64,000 nucleotides of DNA from Mesostigma viride (GCA_009746045.1 RPFO01000165.1:1720046-1784045); one strand, 5' to 3'. Positions 22,137 through 34,042 are shown, numbered from the stretch's first letter. Numbers and translations: made by a program. Notes: a model not told the origin generated them from the letters alone.

Positions 22137-23927
22137 ATGGCTTCCAACAACGGCAACAACGGCAACAACAACAAGGGGAAGGCGCCTGCCAGGCGCACCT
22201 CACCACGACTTTCGCCGGAGGGCACGCCCTCCACCAACGATGCGAGGGTGACGCCTAACGTCACCTTCCGCACGGTGGTCGCCGACCACCCCAGGCGTCG
22301 GGCCCCGCAGGTGGGGCCCGCCCGGGGAATGGCGAGCGGTCGTCCGTTTGCCATAGGCGGTTCGTCCGCCATGGCACCTGGGGGGCAGGTCCCCCGGGCA
22401 CGCAATGCCCCCGTCGCAGGTGACGGGGGTCGTGAACGGAGTGATTCCTCCGAGGAGGATGGCGAGGTGCAGCCTGTGAGGCCTCGGCCTTCGCTTGAGC
22501 TTTCGTCGCAGACACCTGCGACGTCTGGCAATCTTTCCGTGGGCCGACAGATGGCCATCATGGACATTGACCGGTATGGGGCACATGTCCCGCCCCCGGT
22601 CGCGTTCGGGCGCCCCCCCCATTTTCTCCCCATTGGGGAGGACGACATCCCAGCGTTCATTTCGGTGAACGGCTGGATTTTACATCAACGTTTTCAGATG
22701 CTTCCAGATGAGGAGATGCACGCGATAGAGGTTCATCGTGTGCAGACGCAGATCGAAGGGCGGTTGAGGATGCAGGTCCACCTGATTCAGGTGGCGATTT
22801 GGCTGTACTGTTTCACCAATCGGCCGAGGCGACATCCCGGCACTGTTGACCAGTGGGCGTCCAGGCAGCGCCAGCGAGAAGCGCTGCGCGTGGTCGCCCG
22901 ACAGGAGATCCAGCTGACTCCGTTGGCGCCGTGGCCCCAAGTCACGCCAGTTGGCTGGGGCCTGGAGAGGCGTGAGGCGGCTGCGACGCCGCCTGCGACG
23001 GAGCGCGGGGCGACAGTCGCCCCTACCACAACCGTGGGTGGTGAGACCACCCAGGACCCTCTGGCAGGTCAGAGGGTCCAACCTCAGCCGCAGGCTCCCC
23101 CGCCCAGCGTGGGGGGCCAGGTGGCTGAGGAGGCCACCGGGGTCGCAGGGACCCCGGCGGCGACACAAGCGCCCGGGGTCGCAGGGACCCCGGCAGCGAC
23201 GCCGGCGCCTCCGGCGCTGGCGGGGGACGCAGCCCCCATGGAAGGTGTCACGGGCACCTCCAGCGGCTCTGGGGGGCAGGCTCCCTCTAGCCGCAACAAG
23301 GACAAGGCCCTGGCAGGGCCGGAGGGGCCTCAGGGTCCCACCGCAGCTGGGCAGCAACCAGCACTGCTGGAGGGCGACCTGGAAGGTCGCGACTTCATCA
23401 CCTTGGGTGATGAGGCCGTGTGGCGTGCCATACAGACAGCCACAGCCTCCTTCCGTGGGCTGGCCGACAGGAGCCAGCAGATGCACGTCGCGGAGGCGGG
23501 CAGCCTGGTGTGTGCAATCATCACGCACATCCTGGGCCTGCCCAACCTCCAAGCGGGCACACGTAGGGTGTGCGACGACCTGCTGCCTGCCCTGCAGGCT
23601 CTCCTCTCAGGGAGGAGGGTGCAGGGCAGCAGGGTGCGTCTGGTGCGTCTGCTGGAGCTCCTGCACAATGCCATCCTGAGAGGGGCGGGTAGGTGGCTGC
23701 CTACCTGGCTGCATCATGACTTTACTAACCCTACTGACGATGAAGTGTCCCTCTCTCCCACCTTCCATGATTGGGAGGAGGCCCGCAGCAGGAGGCGGGA
23801 AGTGACACACACTCACACCCCCACCCAGCCCACCAATATGTTGTCTAACCCTCCTACACAGCCCATGGTTGCCCATCCTGCTCAGCTCACTCAAGTAGCA
23901 CTTCCCTCTCAGCATGTTCTCCTGTGA
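22137..23927 (+). CDS. Element B ORF1, 596-aa protein of unknown function
   Basis: The ATG at 22137 lies 47 bp after the LTR. The order is: Asn/Gly-rich N-terminus; a basic KGKAPARR stretch; an acidic SDSSEEDGE cluster near residue 105; a conserved central block with MDIDRYG, GEDDIPAFISVNG and TNRPRRHPGTVDQWASRQRQREALRV split by short variable segments; a long Pro/Ala/Thr/Gly low-complexity linker (about 285-415); and a helical C-terminal domain (about 435-540). I recognise no family. Three copies in this window keep the gene, and the integrase-less derivative at 693-5314 retains it, so it may supply a structural or RNA-binding function in the role of Gag. It ends 14 nt after the start of the ORF2 frame, compatible with a +1 frameshift or reinitiation. 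Confidence 0.8.
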   Translation: MASNNGNNGNNNKGKAPARRTSPRLSPEGTPSTNDARVTPNVTFRTVVADHPRRRAPQVGPARGMASGRPFAIGGSSAMAPGGQVPRARNAPVAGDGGRERSDSSEEDGEVQPVRPRPSLELSSQTPATSGNLSVGRQMAIMDIDRYGAHVPPPVAFGRPPHFLPIGEDDIPAFISVNGWILHQRFQMLPDEEMHAIEVHRVQTQIEGRLRMQVHLIQVAIWLYCFTNRPRRHPGTVDQWASRQRQREALRVVARQEIQLTPLAPWPQVTPVGWGLERREAAATPPATERGATVAPTTTVGGETTQDPLAGQRVQPQPQAPPPSVGGQVAEEATGVAGTPAATQAPGVAGTPAATPAPPALAGDAAPMEGVTGTSSGSGGQAPSSRNKDKALAGPEGPQGPTAAGQQPALLEGDLEGRDFITLGDEAVWRAIQTATASFRGLADRSQQMHVAEAGSLVCAIITHILGLPNLQAGTRRVCDDLLPALQALLSGRRVQGSRVRLVRLLELLHNAILRGAGRWLPTWLHHDFTNPTDDEVSLSPTFHDWEEARSRRREVTHTHTPTQPTNMLSNPPTQPMVAHPAQLTQVALPSQHVLL

Positions 23928-24803
23928 ATGTGCAGCAGCAACCCCCTCCATTCCCTCTCCCCCTGCATCCCCCTCTAGGTTGCCCACTTACAATGAAAAC
24001 CGTCCTGTGGATAGGATTAATGTCAGGGGGCTGCCTGAGGGGTATACTAGGGAGCAGGGGAATCATGCACTTCTCTCTCTTCAGCTGGCTAGGGAGGAAC
24101 TGAATGTCAAGAATTGGTTTGGATCTCTCATGCAGGGGGATTTCTACCATCAGTCTTCTTCCAGATTCAGAATCTCATTCTTGTCTTCCAGCGTAGGTAT
24201 CCCAAGTGGCAGGACACGCAGGCTAGGGCAGTTTGGGAGGCTTTCATGAAGGAGCTAACTGACCTCCTCTCCACCCCCTCATCTGTGGACATATATGGGG
24301 CATTCAGGTGGGTAGAGGAATACAGGGTCACATCAGTGGACTATGTGGCTGAGACAAAGAAATATGAGCTAGCCATCAAAGCACGTCCTGATGTCCAGCA
24401 GCTAGATCACAAGTTCTTGCTGCGTTCCTTCCTTGAGAAACTCAAACTTGACAAAAACACCTACGCTATGCTTGCCACAGGAATGGCAAAGTACTGGGAG
24501 GACATGAAGGAGGCATTGGATTATATCAAGCTGGCCTTGGCTCCCCTTAGCCAGGGGGCCATGGGCACCTCTGTAAAGAGGGTCAGGGGGGAAGAGAGGG
24601 AGGAGGAGGACAGGGAGAGGGAAGACAGGAGCAAGAGACCTGTCACTATGGCAGAAGTCAAGTCCCTGCTGGGACAAATGTTTAAGGGAAAGGGCAAGGG
24701 CAAGGGCAAGGGCAAGGGCAGGGGCTGGGGCAAGGGCAAGGGTAAGGGGCAGTCTCCCTCCAAGGGGGGCAGCTCCAGCAACAACAACAACAACAGCAAC
24801 AGT

Positions 24804-24862
<59 letters not shown>

Positions 24863-25976
24863 GAAGCAGGACAAGGAGGACAAGTCTTCTCAGCGGTGCA
24901 CCCGCTGTGGCATGAAGTACCACCTGCGGCCCACCTGCCGCAAGAACGTGGACGAGCTGGGGCATTTGGACGTCCTGTGCCACAAGTGCCACGGGCCGCC
25001 CCACGGTGACCCCAAGGACTGCAAGCGGCCTCCCCACGGCAAGAAGTGTGAGTCTCCCTCTCATGCTGGCTTGAGTGTGCCTGCTTCACCTTCTTCTTCT
25101 GCATGCCCCACTGTCAGAGCAGTGAGCAGTTCTGGAAAGGTGCTACAGCTGGTTTCAGAAGATTATATCTCCAAACCAACCTTCACATCTATGGTTCCCA
25201 AGGTGTGCAGAGTATCCCCAGCAGAGGATGCTCAGATCAGTTTTCAGGAGCTTGCTTTGCAGTTGCATTTCCTTTATGGGCATGAAGTGAGTGCAGAGGT
25301 GGTGGCAGCAGCAATAGGGGGGGCAGCACTCAGACGTGCATGCCAGGTGGTCAGATCCCACTGCCAGCATTGTCAGTTCAATGCACCCAAACCCCCTAAG
25401 TGGCATGTAGCTACCCCACCTAAGAGTAAGGGCAGGGTGGTAGGAGATGTCTTTCATATCAAAGGACAATCTTACTTGGCACTTAAAGATGCATGGTCAA
25501 GGTACACAACCATTGAACCATTACCTGGAATGGACAAGACACAGCTGCTCAGGGCTCTCTTGATTGCTCAGGCCAGGTACTACCCTGTGGAGGCATTGTT
25601 ACTGGATCAGCAGTTCACGTGTCTTGCCAATGAACCAGGGTGTGAGGCTATTGATCTGGCTGGGCTAGAAGATCATGAGAGGCAAGGCATTATTGAAAGG
25701 GCCATCAGGTCCATTAAAACCCTTGTAGCCAAAGAAGATGGCAATCTGCTGGCTGACAGCGGGTCATATGCTGACAGAGCTCTGTGGTCCACCAGGTTGT
25801 GCCAAGTCCTCAACAGGAGGCCACTCATGAAAACCCCACAAGGGGTGGTCATTACACCAGATGGATTGCATGCAGGCATTTATCCACCTGAGGTACTAGC
25901 CCTATACAACGCACAGCGAGCACAGACAGCTAGCAGGTTAGCTGTCAAGGATGCAAAGCATCCACGTCCCACCTGA
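23914..25976 (+). pseudogene. Element B ORF2: Gag-like region, zinc fingers and DDE integrase (one frameshift)
   Basis: The first part reads in one frame from 23914 to about 24170, then continues from about 24150 in the ORF1 frame to the stop at 25976, so one indel or a programmed shift lies between. Counting residues from 24114, the second part has: a helical Gag-like domain (about 25-150); a Lys/Gly run (about 185-215); polyAsn from an (AAC)n repeat (about 222-249); a CCHC-like cluster CTRCGMKYHLRPTC (about 261); a second Cys/His cluster (CHKCHGPPHG); an integrase zinc-binding motif HX4HX26CX2C (about 383-415); and DDE candidates GDVFHI (about 443), LLLDQQF (about 495) and GIIERA (about 525). 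LNRRPL and ITPDGL follow, somewhat like BEL/Pao integrases. Gag leads straight into integrase with no protease, RT or RNase H. Confidence 0.75.
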
Positions 25977-26093
25977 TGTGGCAGTATGGGTGTCAGTTGC
26001 TCAGCACCTCAGTCAGCTTGGAGTCAGTCTCCTAGCTGGGCAGGGTCAGGCTTGAAGTCGCTAGCCTTCAACCTGAAAGGAAAACATAATGGG

Positions 26094-26550
26094 AGTTAGA
26101 TGAGATGCTTAGGCTGACACACGGATTTCCGGCCTGCGCGCCGCGTATTGCCTACCGCGGCTGAGCGGGACACCTCAGTACAGTACGGCAGGGTGTACGG
26201 TACTGAGGTGTCATGTGGACCGATGTGCGGTTAGTGCCAGACTGTGCCTAGACTCCAGCTCGACCCGCCAGACCCGGGTTATCCGGTTCTGGACGGGCCG
26301 AGTGTAGTTGATGCTAGTGACGTGGTCGCATGGCATTGCAGTGTACAGTTGTCCACTGGCGAGGTGCTGCAGGTAGCACCGCCATAGGCATATAGGCGTA
26401 GCACTGGGGAGTGCCGCAGCACCCGAGTTTGCCCAGACGTTCCATTCTGAGCCCTCAGCTTCCATTGCTCTCTCATTGTATTATTGTAATACAATCACCA
26501 TTCGCTTTCAGCTTCAGCAGTTGTTCGTCGTCCCTAGTCTCCATCCAACT
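26094..26550 (+). repeat. 3' LTR of element B
   Basis: 457 bp, apparently identical to 21633-22089. It is followed by the target duplication GCTGT at 26551-26555, after which outer element A resumes. Confidence 0.9.
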
Positions 26551-27006
26551 GCTGTTGGCGCCTCGCCCACGCTTCATAATGGGACGGTCCATGGGAGGGG
26601 GCATACGGGGCAGACTCGCGCCGGGATACAAGAGCGTCCGCGCCGCGCCAAGCTGGATAGTCGCCAGTCCCACGTCGGGGCGCGTAGGCGTCAGATTGCC
26701 GCCGAAAGGCGAAGCGGTCCGACTCACGCCGCACGCGGACCGACGTGGGATGCTCGTAGCCAGGGTCGTCCAAGGGCAGCCGATTGAAGTTGACATTCGT
26801 GGGCGCGCTCCTGGCGGGTGTGTATGGTGGTACGGTGGGGAATGGGCTAGGAGGAGCGTGTCCATCGTCCCATGGGTCGCCGTGGACGTAGGCCGACGAT
26901 CCTGGCGCTCTAGGCGGGGACCTGGACTCTCGCTCGTAAGACCCGAAGGATACCCGACGAGGGACCCGCCAGGGCTCCTGCCTCGACCCCCCCCGTCCAC
27001 GCCCGG
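26551..27006 (-). CDS. Outer element A Gag, middle piece
   Basis: This is the middle part of the element A Gag frame, read from 27006 down to 26551. It is Arg/Pro/Ser/Tyr-rich and disordered-looking, with recurring RRESDRFAFRRQSDAYAPRR-like motifs, and has no stop. It joins 36433 on its N-terminal side (gypsy element removed, one CCCAT kept) and 21627 on its C-terminal side (element B removed, one GCTGT kept), both in frame. Longer frames reported across 26534-27180 run into the LTRs and are artefacts of the insertions. Confidence 0.8.
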
Positions 27007-27011
27007 CCCAT

Positions 27012-27714
27012 TGTAACAACCAAATGTTACATCCAAAGTTTTCCTACTGTTGAATCTTATTATGAGTTCTTTAGGACAATTATTTGAGAAGTTAGGAGGC
27101 TTCGACGTCTGATAGATATTGGGCCTGTTGAGATCTGTCGAATCTATTGTTCTACCCTCATTGGTCGTGGCCTGATCCACGTAGGGTACTTTGCATGGTG
27201 TTGTTTAGTCAGTCAAAGATTCTCTGCAGTACCGTTGTACCTGGTGGATTTGGTTCCAGGTCCTTGAGATTTCGTATGTGCTGGCTTTGTGTTGTGTGGA
27301 GGATTCGGAGGCTAAGATCTTATCTTGAGTGATCCTCACTTTTGATTGGTCCTTCCGGGTTAGGGTTGGATGGATGCTGCGTGCACGATGACTTTTATCC
27401 TGTTTGGGGCGGCCGTGCATGTGTGCGTACGTGAGAGCTAAAGCTATGGTGTAATTCAAGGGTTTCCTTGTTTCATCAATCAAACAACCCTTGCCAAAAG
27501 TCAACTATAACTTCAACAGATAGTCGACTTGGATATAACTTGTCTGTTGTGTCTAACAAGGGTGGGGACTCATTCCCTTAACTGTTGAAGATCCATCTTC
27601 ATTGCTTCTCTGGACGTGAAGTTATCTGTCGCGACTCCAACCCAGGTATAAAGATCTTTTCACGCTAATGTTGATACTGAGGCTGTTGCAAACACAACAT
27701 TTTTAGTCGTTACA
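27012..27714 (+). repeat. 5' LTR of the Ty3/gypsy element
   Basis: 703 bp, TGTAACAACC...AGTCGTTACA, nearly identical to 35730-36432. TTGGTATCGGAGG, a probable initiator-Met-type primer-binding site, follows at 27715. Confidence 0.95.
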
Positions 27715-27933
27715 TTGGTATCGGAGGTTTCTACCTAGGTGTTGGTTGTCTTGACAGTATTAGTTCACGATTAACAATGGAATTCTTGCCAGACCCAGAG
27801 AGGGTACGTTATGCTGTGTATTCGGACAGTTCTTAAGAGTGTGACTCATCCTTATGTGACAGTCTTGCTCTGAGAACTGCCTTGAGCCCATAAGTCTCTA
27901 ACGTTCCCCAGTCCGGCATGCGCGACCCATGGA

Positions 27934-29721
27934 GTGATGAGTAACCCGGAGACACAACCACCGTTATCAAGTAAGAGAGTTGAAGATGCAACCACATCTT
28001 TAGCAGCTCAACGGACGACCGGTGATGAAAGGGTTTCATCATCTACTCCCAGACGTCAACTATTTGGAGATACCACCTTAATGTCTGCTTCCCGCAGATA
28101 TTCGCTGTCGGTCGGCCCAAAGTTCTCCATCTTGCCCCTCGGTGTGCAACCAGGCGAGCCCTCCCTGCGTGGCATTGGTAGAGGTGTACCACGGTTCTCC
28201 AACGTGGGGACACGCGTTCGCCAGCACCCGAATACGGTTCGGCTATTCGTTTTGGCTACAACACGGTGCCGGGGCGAGACGGCACTCGGCTAGCGGCTGA
28301 CGAGCTGACAGCGGAGAAAATTCGATTACAACATGAACGTGAGGAAGCTGCGAGAGCTAGAAGTGTGGCGGAAGCGCTGGAGAAGAGTGTGGGTAGGACT
28401 ATTGCGCGTGTGCAGCAACTTGAGTCGCAAGGGCAGGCGGGCGATGGAGAGTCTGTTTTCGTGGATCAACCGTCTCCAACACTGGGTATACGAGGGTATA
28501 TGCGGTTGACGCTCCTTTTGTTGATGAAGGGACAGATGCACAGGGGCATGAGCCTCCACGGCTCTCGGTGGCTGCGACATTGTCGGAGAATCAGAATGCA
28601 CCACACGCCCCAGTGATGGAGCTCACGTCTTTGTATCCTCGTACTGTTCCTTTTCCTAAGGTGGAGTCGGTAGACAAGCTATCGCTGACCAACCTTACCC
28701 ATCGCAGCTTCGACCATTTCTCCACCAAGTTTCAGGATGTCTTCGCTATCCACTTCGCCAACTATGGGCCCAAGGCAGAGGAACGTCTCACGATGGACAT
28801 CCAGAAGAGAATGGTTAGGCAGCGGATGAGCGACAGTGCCAGCGACCGTTTTGATGAGTTTTTGCGTTCTGTGGCTGGACGTGCGTGTACCGACCTCCCC
28901 TCTCTCCTATTGGGCTTTCGCCGGTTTCTGTTACCCCAGGATCAGCTTCGCATGGATCGGGACGCACTGGCTAACTGTACGCAGGCTGGTTTGACGCTGC
29001 CACAGTTCGTGGAGCAATTCACCAACCTTAGAGCCAAGATTCCCAATGCTCTGACGCAGAGGCGCTTCACAGACTACTGCATGGCATGGCTCCACACGTG
29101 CGACTGGATGTGGACAAGCACTTCTCCCAGTTCGACTACGTGGATTGGCAATGGGACAAGGTGTTGTCTTATGTGCTTACCCTTTGTCGTGTGCCTGCTT
29201 TTTCTGTCAAGTGGGAACCTGTGGCCACGCCAGTGCCACCCATCAAGAAGTCCCTGAACCAGCTGGATGACCTCCTGGGGGAACTCAATGCATTGGATCC
29301 CACCCAGGGTAACTGTTTTATCTGCAACCAGCCAGGTCACTTTGCACGGGACTGCCCTAGACGGGACCAGTTTCCCCCTGCCACGAGAGGACCTTTTGGC
29401 GCCCTGCCATCTCCCAGGCCACCCAACCTTCCTCCTGGCGTTCCTGCTGGCGATCACCGGATGCAGCCAGGGTTCCAGCCCAACTTCCAGCCCTCTGGGA
29501 GGTTCCAGTCCCGCGCTAGGCCCTTCAGCAGACAGGATAAGCGTAGGATGGTGAACGCTCTCATGCAGCTGCTGGCAGATGAGGAGGATGGGGGGACGAG
29601 GATGAGCCTCCAGCACCACCTGAGCAGCTTCCACCATCGGGCAGTGGAGCATCCCCAGACCCACCTGAGTCAAAAAACTAGTTGGGTCCCCAGGTCATCC
29701 TTCTGTCATGGCCAGGTCTGA
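27934..29721 (+). pseudogene. Ty3/gypsy Gag, frameshifted
   Basis: Gag is spread over at least three frames. An N-terminal Ser/Thr-rich region lies at about 27934-28290. A coiled-coil-like Arg/Glu/Ala stretch (LRHEREEAARARSVAEALEKSV type) lies at about 28290-28450. A capsid region lies at 28568-29080 (FDHFSTKFQDVFAIHFANYG, then LTLPQFVEQFTNL). The C-terminal part at about 29090-29721 carries the zinc knuckle CFICNQPGHFARDC (CX2CX4HX4C). The true start is uncertain; an ATG at 27778 opens only a short frame. Frame changes fall near 28270, 28560 and 29085. With LTRs this similar, the breaks are either recent, sequencing indels, or inherited from a defective source. Confidence 0.75.
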
Positions 29722-32700
29722 CCTGCCTGCTGTTGACGTTAGGCCAGTGAACACTGTGGGTGCTTCTGACCCTGCTGTCCCTGTGGGTCCTCCTGTACCA
29801 GGTCACTTACTCAAGTTTCAGGCTAGGCTCCTCAACGTGCCAGTCCCCTTGGCTCAGCCAGCTTGCTTGTTTATGATTGATTCTGGTGCTGGCAGTAATT
29901 ATATTGCTGCATCCTTGGTGCAGGAGCTGAAGTTGCCTGTGTTGGCCCACCCCACACCTGTCATGGTGCAGTATTCTGATGGCAGGAGAAGCTGCTCACC
30001 TGGCTATGTGCAGCTCATCTTCCAAGTTTGTTCATCCCAGACTTTGGAAGTGACAGCAGATGTCATTCCCCTCACGGCAGCAGATGTGATTTTGGGGATC
30101 CCATGGTTGTCTGACACCAATCCTGCTATTTCTTGGCCTGACAGGGTGGTCCAGTTCAAGGATGGGACAGTGTGGGATGCTACCTGTGTGTTGCCAGGGG
30201 GGAGAAGAACAGCCACTGAGTGCTGTTCCACACAGACAGCTGTCAATGATGGCAAGGGAGGGGAAGCAGGTGCGAAAGGGGTGGATCAAGAGCCGACTTT
30301 GGAGGAGAAACGGGCTGCCCTACTGAAGCATGTGTGGTCTGCCAAGCATACTCTGTCTTATTTGGCCACCTATCCAGTGGAACACATCTTTTTCCTGCAT
30401 TTGGTGCCTAATGAACCTGAGTCTGCTAGTGGTCATTCTGTCAATGCTGTCAGTTCTACTGTCACCACTGAGCAACAACAGCAGCATGATGCCTTGTTGG
30501 ACAGGTATGGAGCCATCTTTGAGGACAAGATGCCCCAGTATCCTCCTGAGGGACCCATCACACATGTCATCAAGTTGGTAGAGGGTGCTCGTCCTCCTTT
30601 GTGCCTATGTACAGGATGGGCCCTGCAGAGATGGCAGAGCTGAAGACCATACTTATTGGCCTGTTGGAGGCTGGTCTGATCCTCCCAGCTAACAGTCCTT
30701 TCAGTTCTGGGTGTTTGCTTGTACCCAAGCATGATGGGGGGTGGAGGTTGTGCATTGACCTGAGGGGACTGAACAAGGTGACTGTCAAGTCCAGGTACCC
30801 TCTGCCCAGAATTGATGAGTTGCTGGAGAGGACTGCAGGAGCTGCCTTCTTTACCAAGTTTGACCTCAGGCATGCTTTCTGGCAGATCAGGGTGGCTACT
30901 GAGGACATCCCCAAGACGGCCTTTTCTACCCCATGGGGACAGTTCCAGTGGACAGTAATGCCCATGGGTGCCTCTAACAGTCCTGCCACTATGCAGATGT
31001 TTGTCAATGCCATCTTTGGCCACCTGACTGGAAATGCCCTGCCCCAGATCTCACCTGACCTTCGCAACCCCAGGTTCAAGGACATTGCCCACTTGTGTGA
31101 CACTACCAGGGTGGTCTTCAGGACTTGTGTGGTCGTCTACCTGGACGACATTCTGGTACACTCTCGTACCTTCAGGGAGCACCTGGAGAACGTGGAGGAG
31201 GTCCTTAAGGTGATCCATCAGTATCATCTGTCGGTGAAGAGGTCCAAGGTGGAGTGGGGCCAAGAGGTGAAGTTTCTGGGCTACCAGCTGAGCGCTGCAG
31301 GTATGACTCCTGAGGCCAGCAAGGTCTCTGCTGTTTTGGAGTGGCCTGTGTTGAAGTCAGCTCAGGATGTCAGATCCTTTCTGGGCCTGGTGGGCTGGTA
31401 CCGACGGTTCATTCCCTGACATGGCGGCCATCTCTGGTCCCCTGTTAGCCCTGCTCAAGAAGGATGTCCCTTTGAATGGACTGCAGCATGCCAGCAAGCT
31501 TTTGATGTGTTGAAGCAGAAGCTTACCACTGCTCCCTTGTTGGTGGGCCCCAACCCAGACTTGCCATACCAGGTTAGGTCTGACGCCTCACAGGGTGCTA
31601 TTGGTGCAGTACTAATGCAAGATCATGGTAAGGGCCCTCAACCAGTGGAATACATGTCCAGGAGTATGACGTCTGCAGAACGTAACTACCCTGTTCATGA
31701 GCAAGAGCTGTTGGGATTGGTGGTGGCCTGTCACAAGTGGGAACACCTACTGAAGGGGGCCCAGTTTTCTGTGGCCAGCAGCGCCAGAGATGGGCAGGGC
31801 AACGAGTCTATTACCCTGATGACTGACCACAGGCCCTTGGTACATGTGTTGGAACAGACCCGGATGAGTAAGAGGATGGCTGGATGGATGGAGTTCCTGG
31901 GGGGGTTTGGACCTTTCTCTGTGAGGTACATTCCTGGTACGCAGAATGTGGTGCCTGACGCCCTGTCCAGGAGGAGGGATTTGATGGGAAGTTTTCATGA
32001 GGACTTGGACATCTGTGCTGCCCTGATTTCTGTGGTAGAGTGTGGAGCCTTGACTAGAGCTCAGGCCAACAACCAGAAGGTTTCTCAACTGTTGACACCA
32101 CCTGTAGGGAATAACGGTGGTCCCGTGATGCTCATCGACCAGGGCTCTGTCCCAGAGTTGACAGGCGTCCAGGAGGGTGTCCAGTCACTGTCTGACAGTC
32201 TTAGGAGAAGTCCTGAAGGTGTGGTGCCCACTCCCACAGAGCAGCCAGGTGAGGGAGGCCCTGCTAGGCGCAGCAGAGGTAGGCCCAGGAAGTGGGTCAT
32301 GGACCCTGTGTTGGTAGGCCGGTCCAAGGTGTTGGCCTCTCAGGTGATGGCAAGGTCAAAAGGGCCTATAGCTACTACTGTCTCATCCAAGCAGTTGGTG
32401 GCTAGCCCTGGGCAGGAAGAGGAGATGCAGATGCAGCCCCTGGGACCTGACAAGGACCTGGTGTTGCCTAACCCTTTAAATATTTCCCTGCTGGACGTCA
32501 TCAAGGCCTTCACCAAGACGGAGGACATGGCTACTGCAGCTATCCAGAGGGGCAACTTTGGCAATAGACCTGTAGAATACTGGGAGGGCGTTCTGTATGT
32601 TCACACTCATGATGCAGAGCACACGGTGACTAGAAAAGTGTATGTGCCTGAGATGGCCATTCCCACAGTGTTACATTGTTTCCATGACGATGTGACTGCG

Positions 32701-34042
32701 TGTCATCCTGGTTATGCTAAGCTACTTCATGAGGTGCAGCAGAGGTTTTGGTGGCCTGGCCTTTATCAGGATGTTAAGGCCTATGTGGATTCCTGTGACT
32801 CCTGCCAGAGAAATAAGGTCAGGAACCAAGCCACGCCCATTTTCCCATGGCTATGCCCATTCCCCTGCGCCCTTGGATCAGTGTGACTATGGATTTTATC
32901 TGTGGTCTTCCCATGTCAGATGGTGGCAATGACAGGATCCTTGTGGTCATGGACAGGCTGTCCAGGATGTGCCATCTGATTCCTTGCAATACTCATCTCA
33001 CCGCTGTACAGTGTGTAGATTTGTTTATGAAGGAGATCTACCGTCTGCACGGCATGCCTAGAGTGATCATCACTGATCAGGACCCCCTTTGGCTGTCAGG
33101 GTTTTGGAAGTCATTCTTTGACATCCTAGACACTAAGCTGGCATTCGGTGTGGCATACAGGTGTGCCAGTACTGGGGCGGTGGAGAGGATGAACAGAATT
33201 GTCAGGGAGTGTCAAAAGCACTATTGTACACACGACAACAAGGACTGGGACAAGAAGATACCTTTCATAGAGTTCGCAATCAACAACTCTCCTCTGGCTC
33301 CTCACCAGATGTCCCCCTTCGTGATCTGCAATGGCCAGTGTCCCTTGACACCATTCGACTTGGAACTGCCTGACAGAGACGCTGAAGGCCCTTTCCAGCG
33401 ACGTCTTGGTTCAGTCCAGCAGTTGTTGGCTTCCTTCCAGGAGGCTCACAGCATTGTGGCTACCCAGCTGTTGAGGACACAGGACAAATACCTGACTACG
33501 CCTGGCAGCAAACGGTGGCCAGTCATTCCTTTGTAGCTCCTGGGGACTTGGTGTTGCTGGAAGCCAACAGAGTGCTGCCTGAGAAGGAGCAATGCAGGAA
33601 ACTGCAACCACTCTGGTTGGGTCCTTACCCAGTGTTGGCAACCTTCCACTATGGTACAGTGGTCCAGGTCCAAGTGCCTTCTCACTGGAAGCTCAGGAAT
33701 AATATTTTTCACCTAGCCCAGCTGAAGCTGTACAGGCGCAACACCTTACCAGGCAGATTGTCTGCCCCTTTGCCTTATGAATTGGATTCTGAGGGGGAGA
33801 AGATCTATGAAGTGGAGCGGTTGTTGGCTCACAGGGTGAAGGGGAAAGGTCGTACCAAACAGTTGCAGTTTAAGGTACACTGGAAGGGAGAGCTAGAGGT
33901 GACTGCTACGTGGCTGTGGTTGTCTGATCTCACCAACAGTCACTCTGCTGTACTAGAGTATTGTCAGCGTCATGGTATCACCTTGCCTGAGTGGTATGTC
34001 ATGGGCTCTGAGCGGTGTGCTCCCCTTCATAGCTCCCAGTGA
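29708..34042 (+). pseudogene. Ty3/gypsy Pol: protease, RT, RNase H, integrase, chromodomain (frameshifted)
   Basis: Domain order is typical of chromoviruses. Protease: FMIDSGAGSNYIA near 29870. RT: 30601-31420, with GGWRLCIDLRGLNKVT, KFDLRHAFWQI, PMGASNSPATMQ and the catalytic YLDD near 31140. RNase H: about 31550-31850, with RSDASQGAIGAVL and VEYMSRSM. Integrase zinc-binding HHCC: near 32680-32815, ending CDSCQRNK. Integrase core: about 32880-33350, with MDFICGLP, ITDQDPLWL and GAVERMNR as the D, D and E. Chromodomain: about 33800-33960 (YEVERLLAHRVKG, then QFKVHWKG). Frames change near 30598, 31417, 32850 and 33520. All these points lie in 3-4 nt homopolymers. If real, the element cannot make Pol itself. 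Confidence 0.9.

Larger units (their letters stand above)
21633..26550 (+). mobile_element. Element B: full-length LTR element with AGTT...AACT ends and integrase but no RT
   Basis: This 4918-bp element is flanked by GCTGT (21628-21632, 26551-26555). Its two 457-bp LTRs appear identical, so insertion is recent. The 5' LTR is followed directly by TGGACTGAAAAG; TGG is the expected start of a primer-binding site because tRNAs end in CCA. The 3' LTR is preceded by a purine-rich stretch (GAAAGGAAAACATAATGGG). It carries ORF1 (22137-23927) and a frameshifted ORF2 (23914-25976) with Gag-like, zinc-finger and DDE integrase regions. No DSG protease or YxDD RT motif is present in any frame. It is inserted in the gag of outer element A, on the opposite strand. 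Confidence 0.88.

Noticed and set aside
22680-23552. 290-codon minus-strand frame opposite element B ORF1 (and the equivalent at 3464-4336)
   Set aside because: Antisense shadow of GC-rich ORF1; ORF1 itself has the conserved start and the LTR-proximal position.
26473-27180. 235-codon minus-strand frame joining LTR sequence to an Arg-rich middle part
   Set aside because: Both ends are in LTRs of nested elements. Only 26551-27006 belongs to a real gene, the gag of outer element A.
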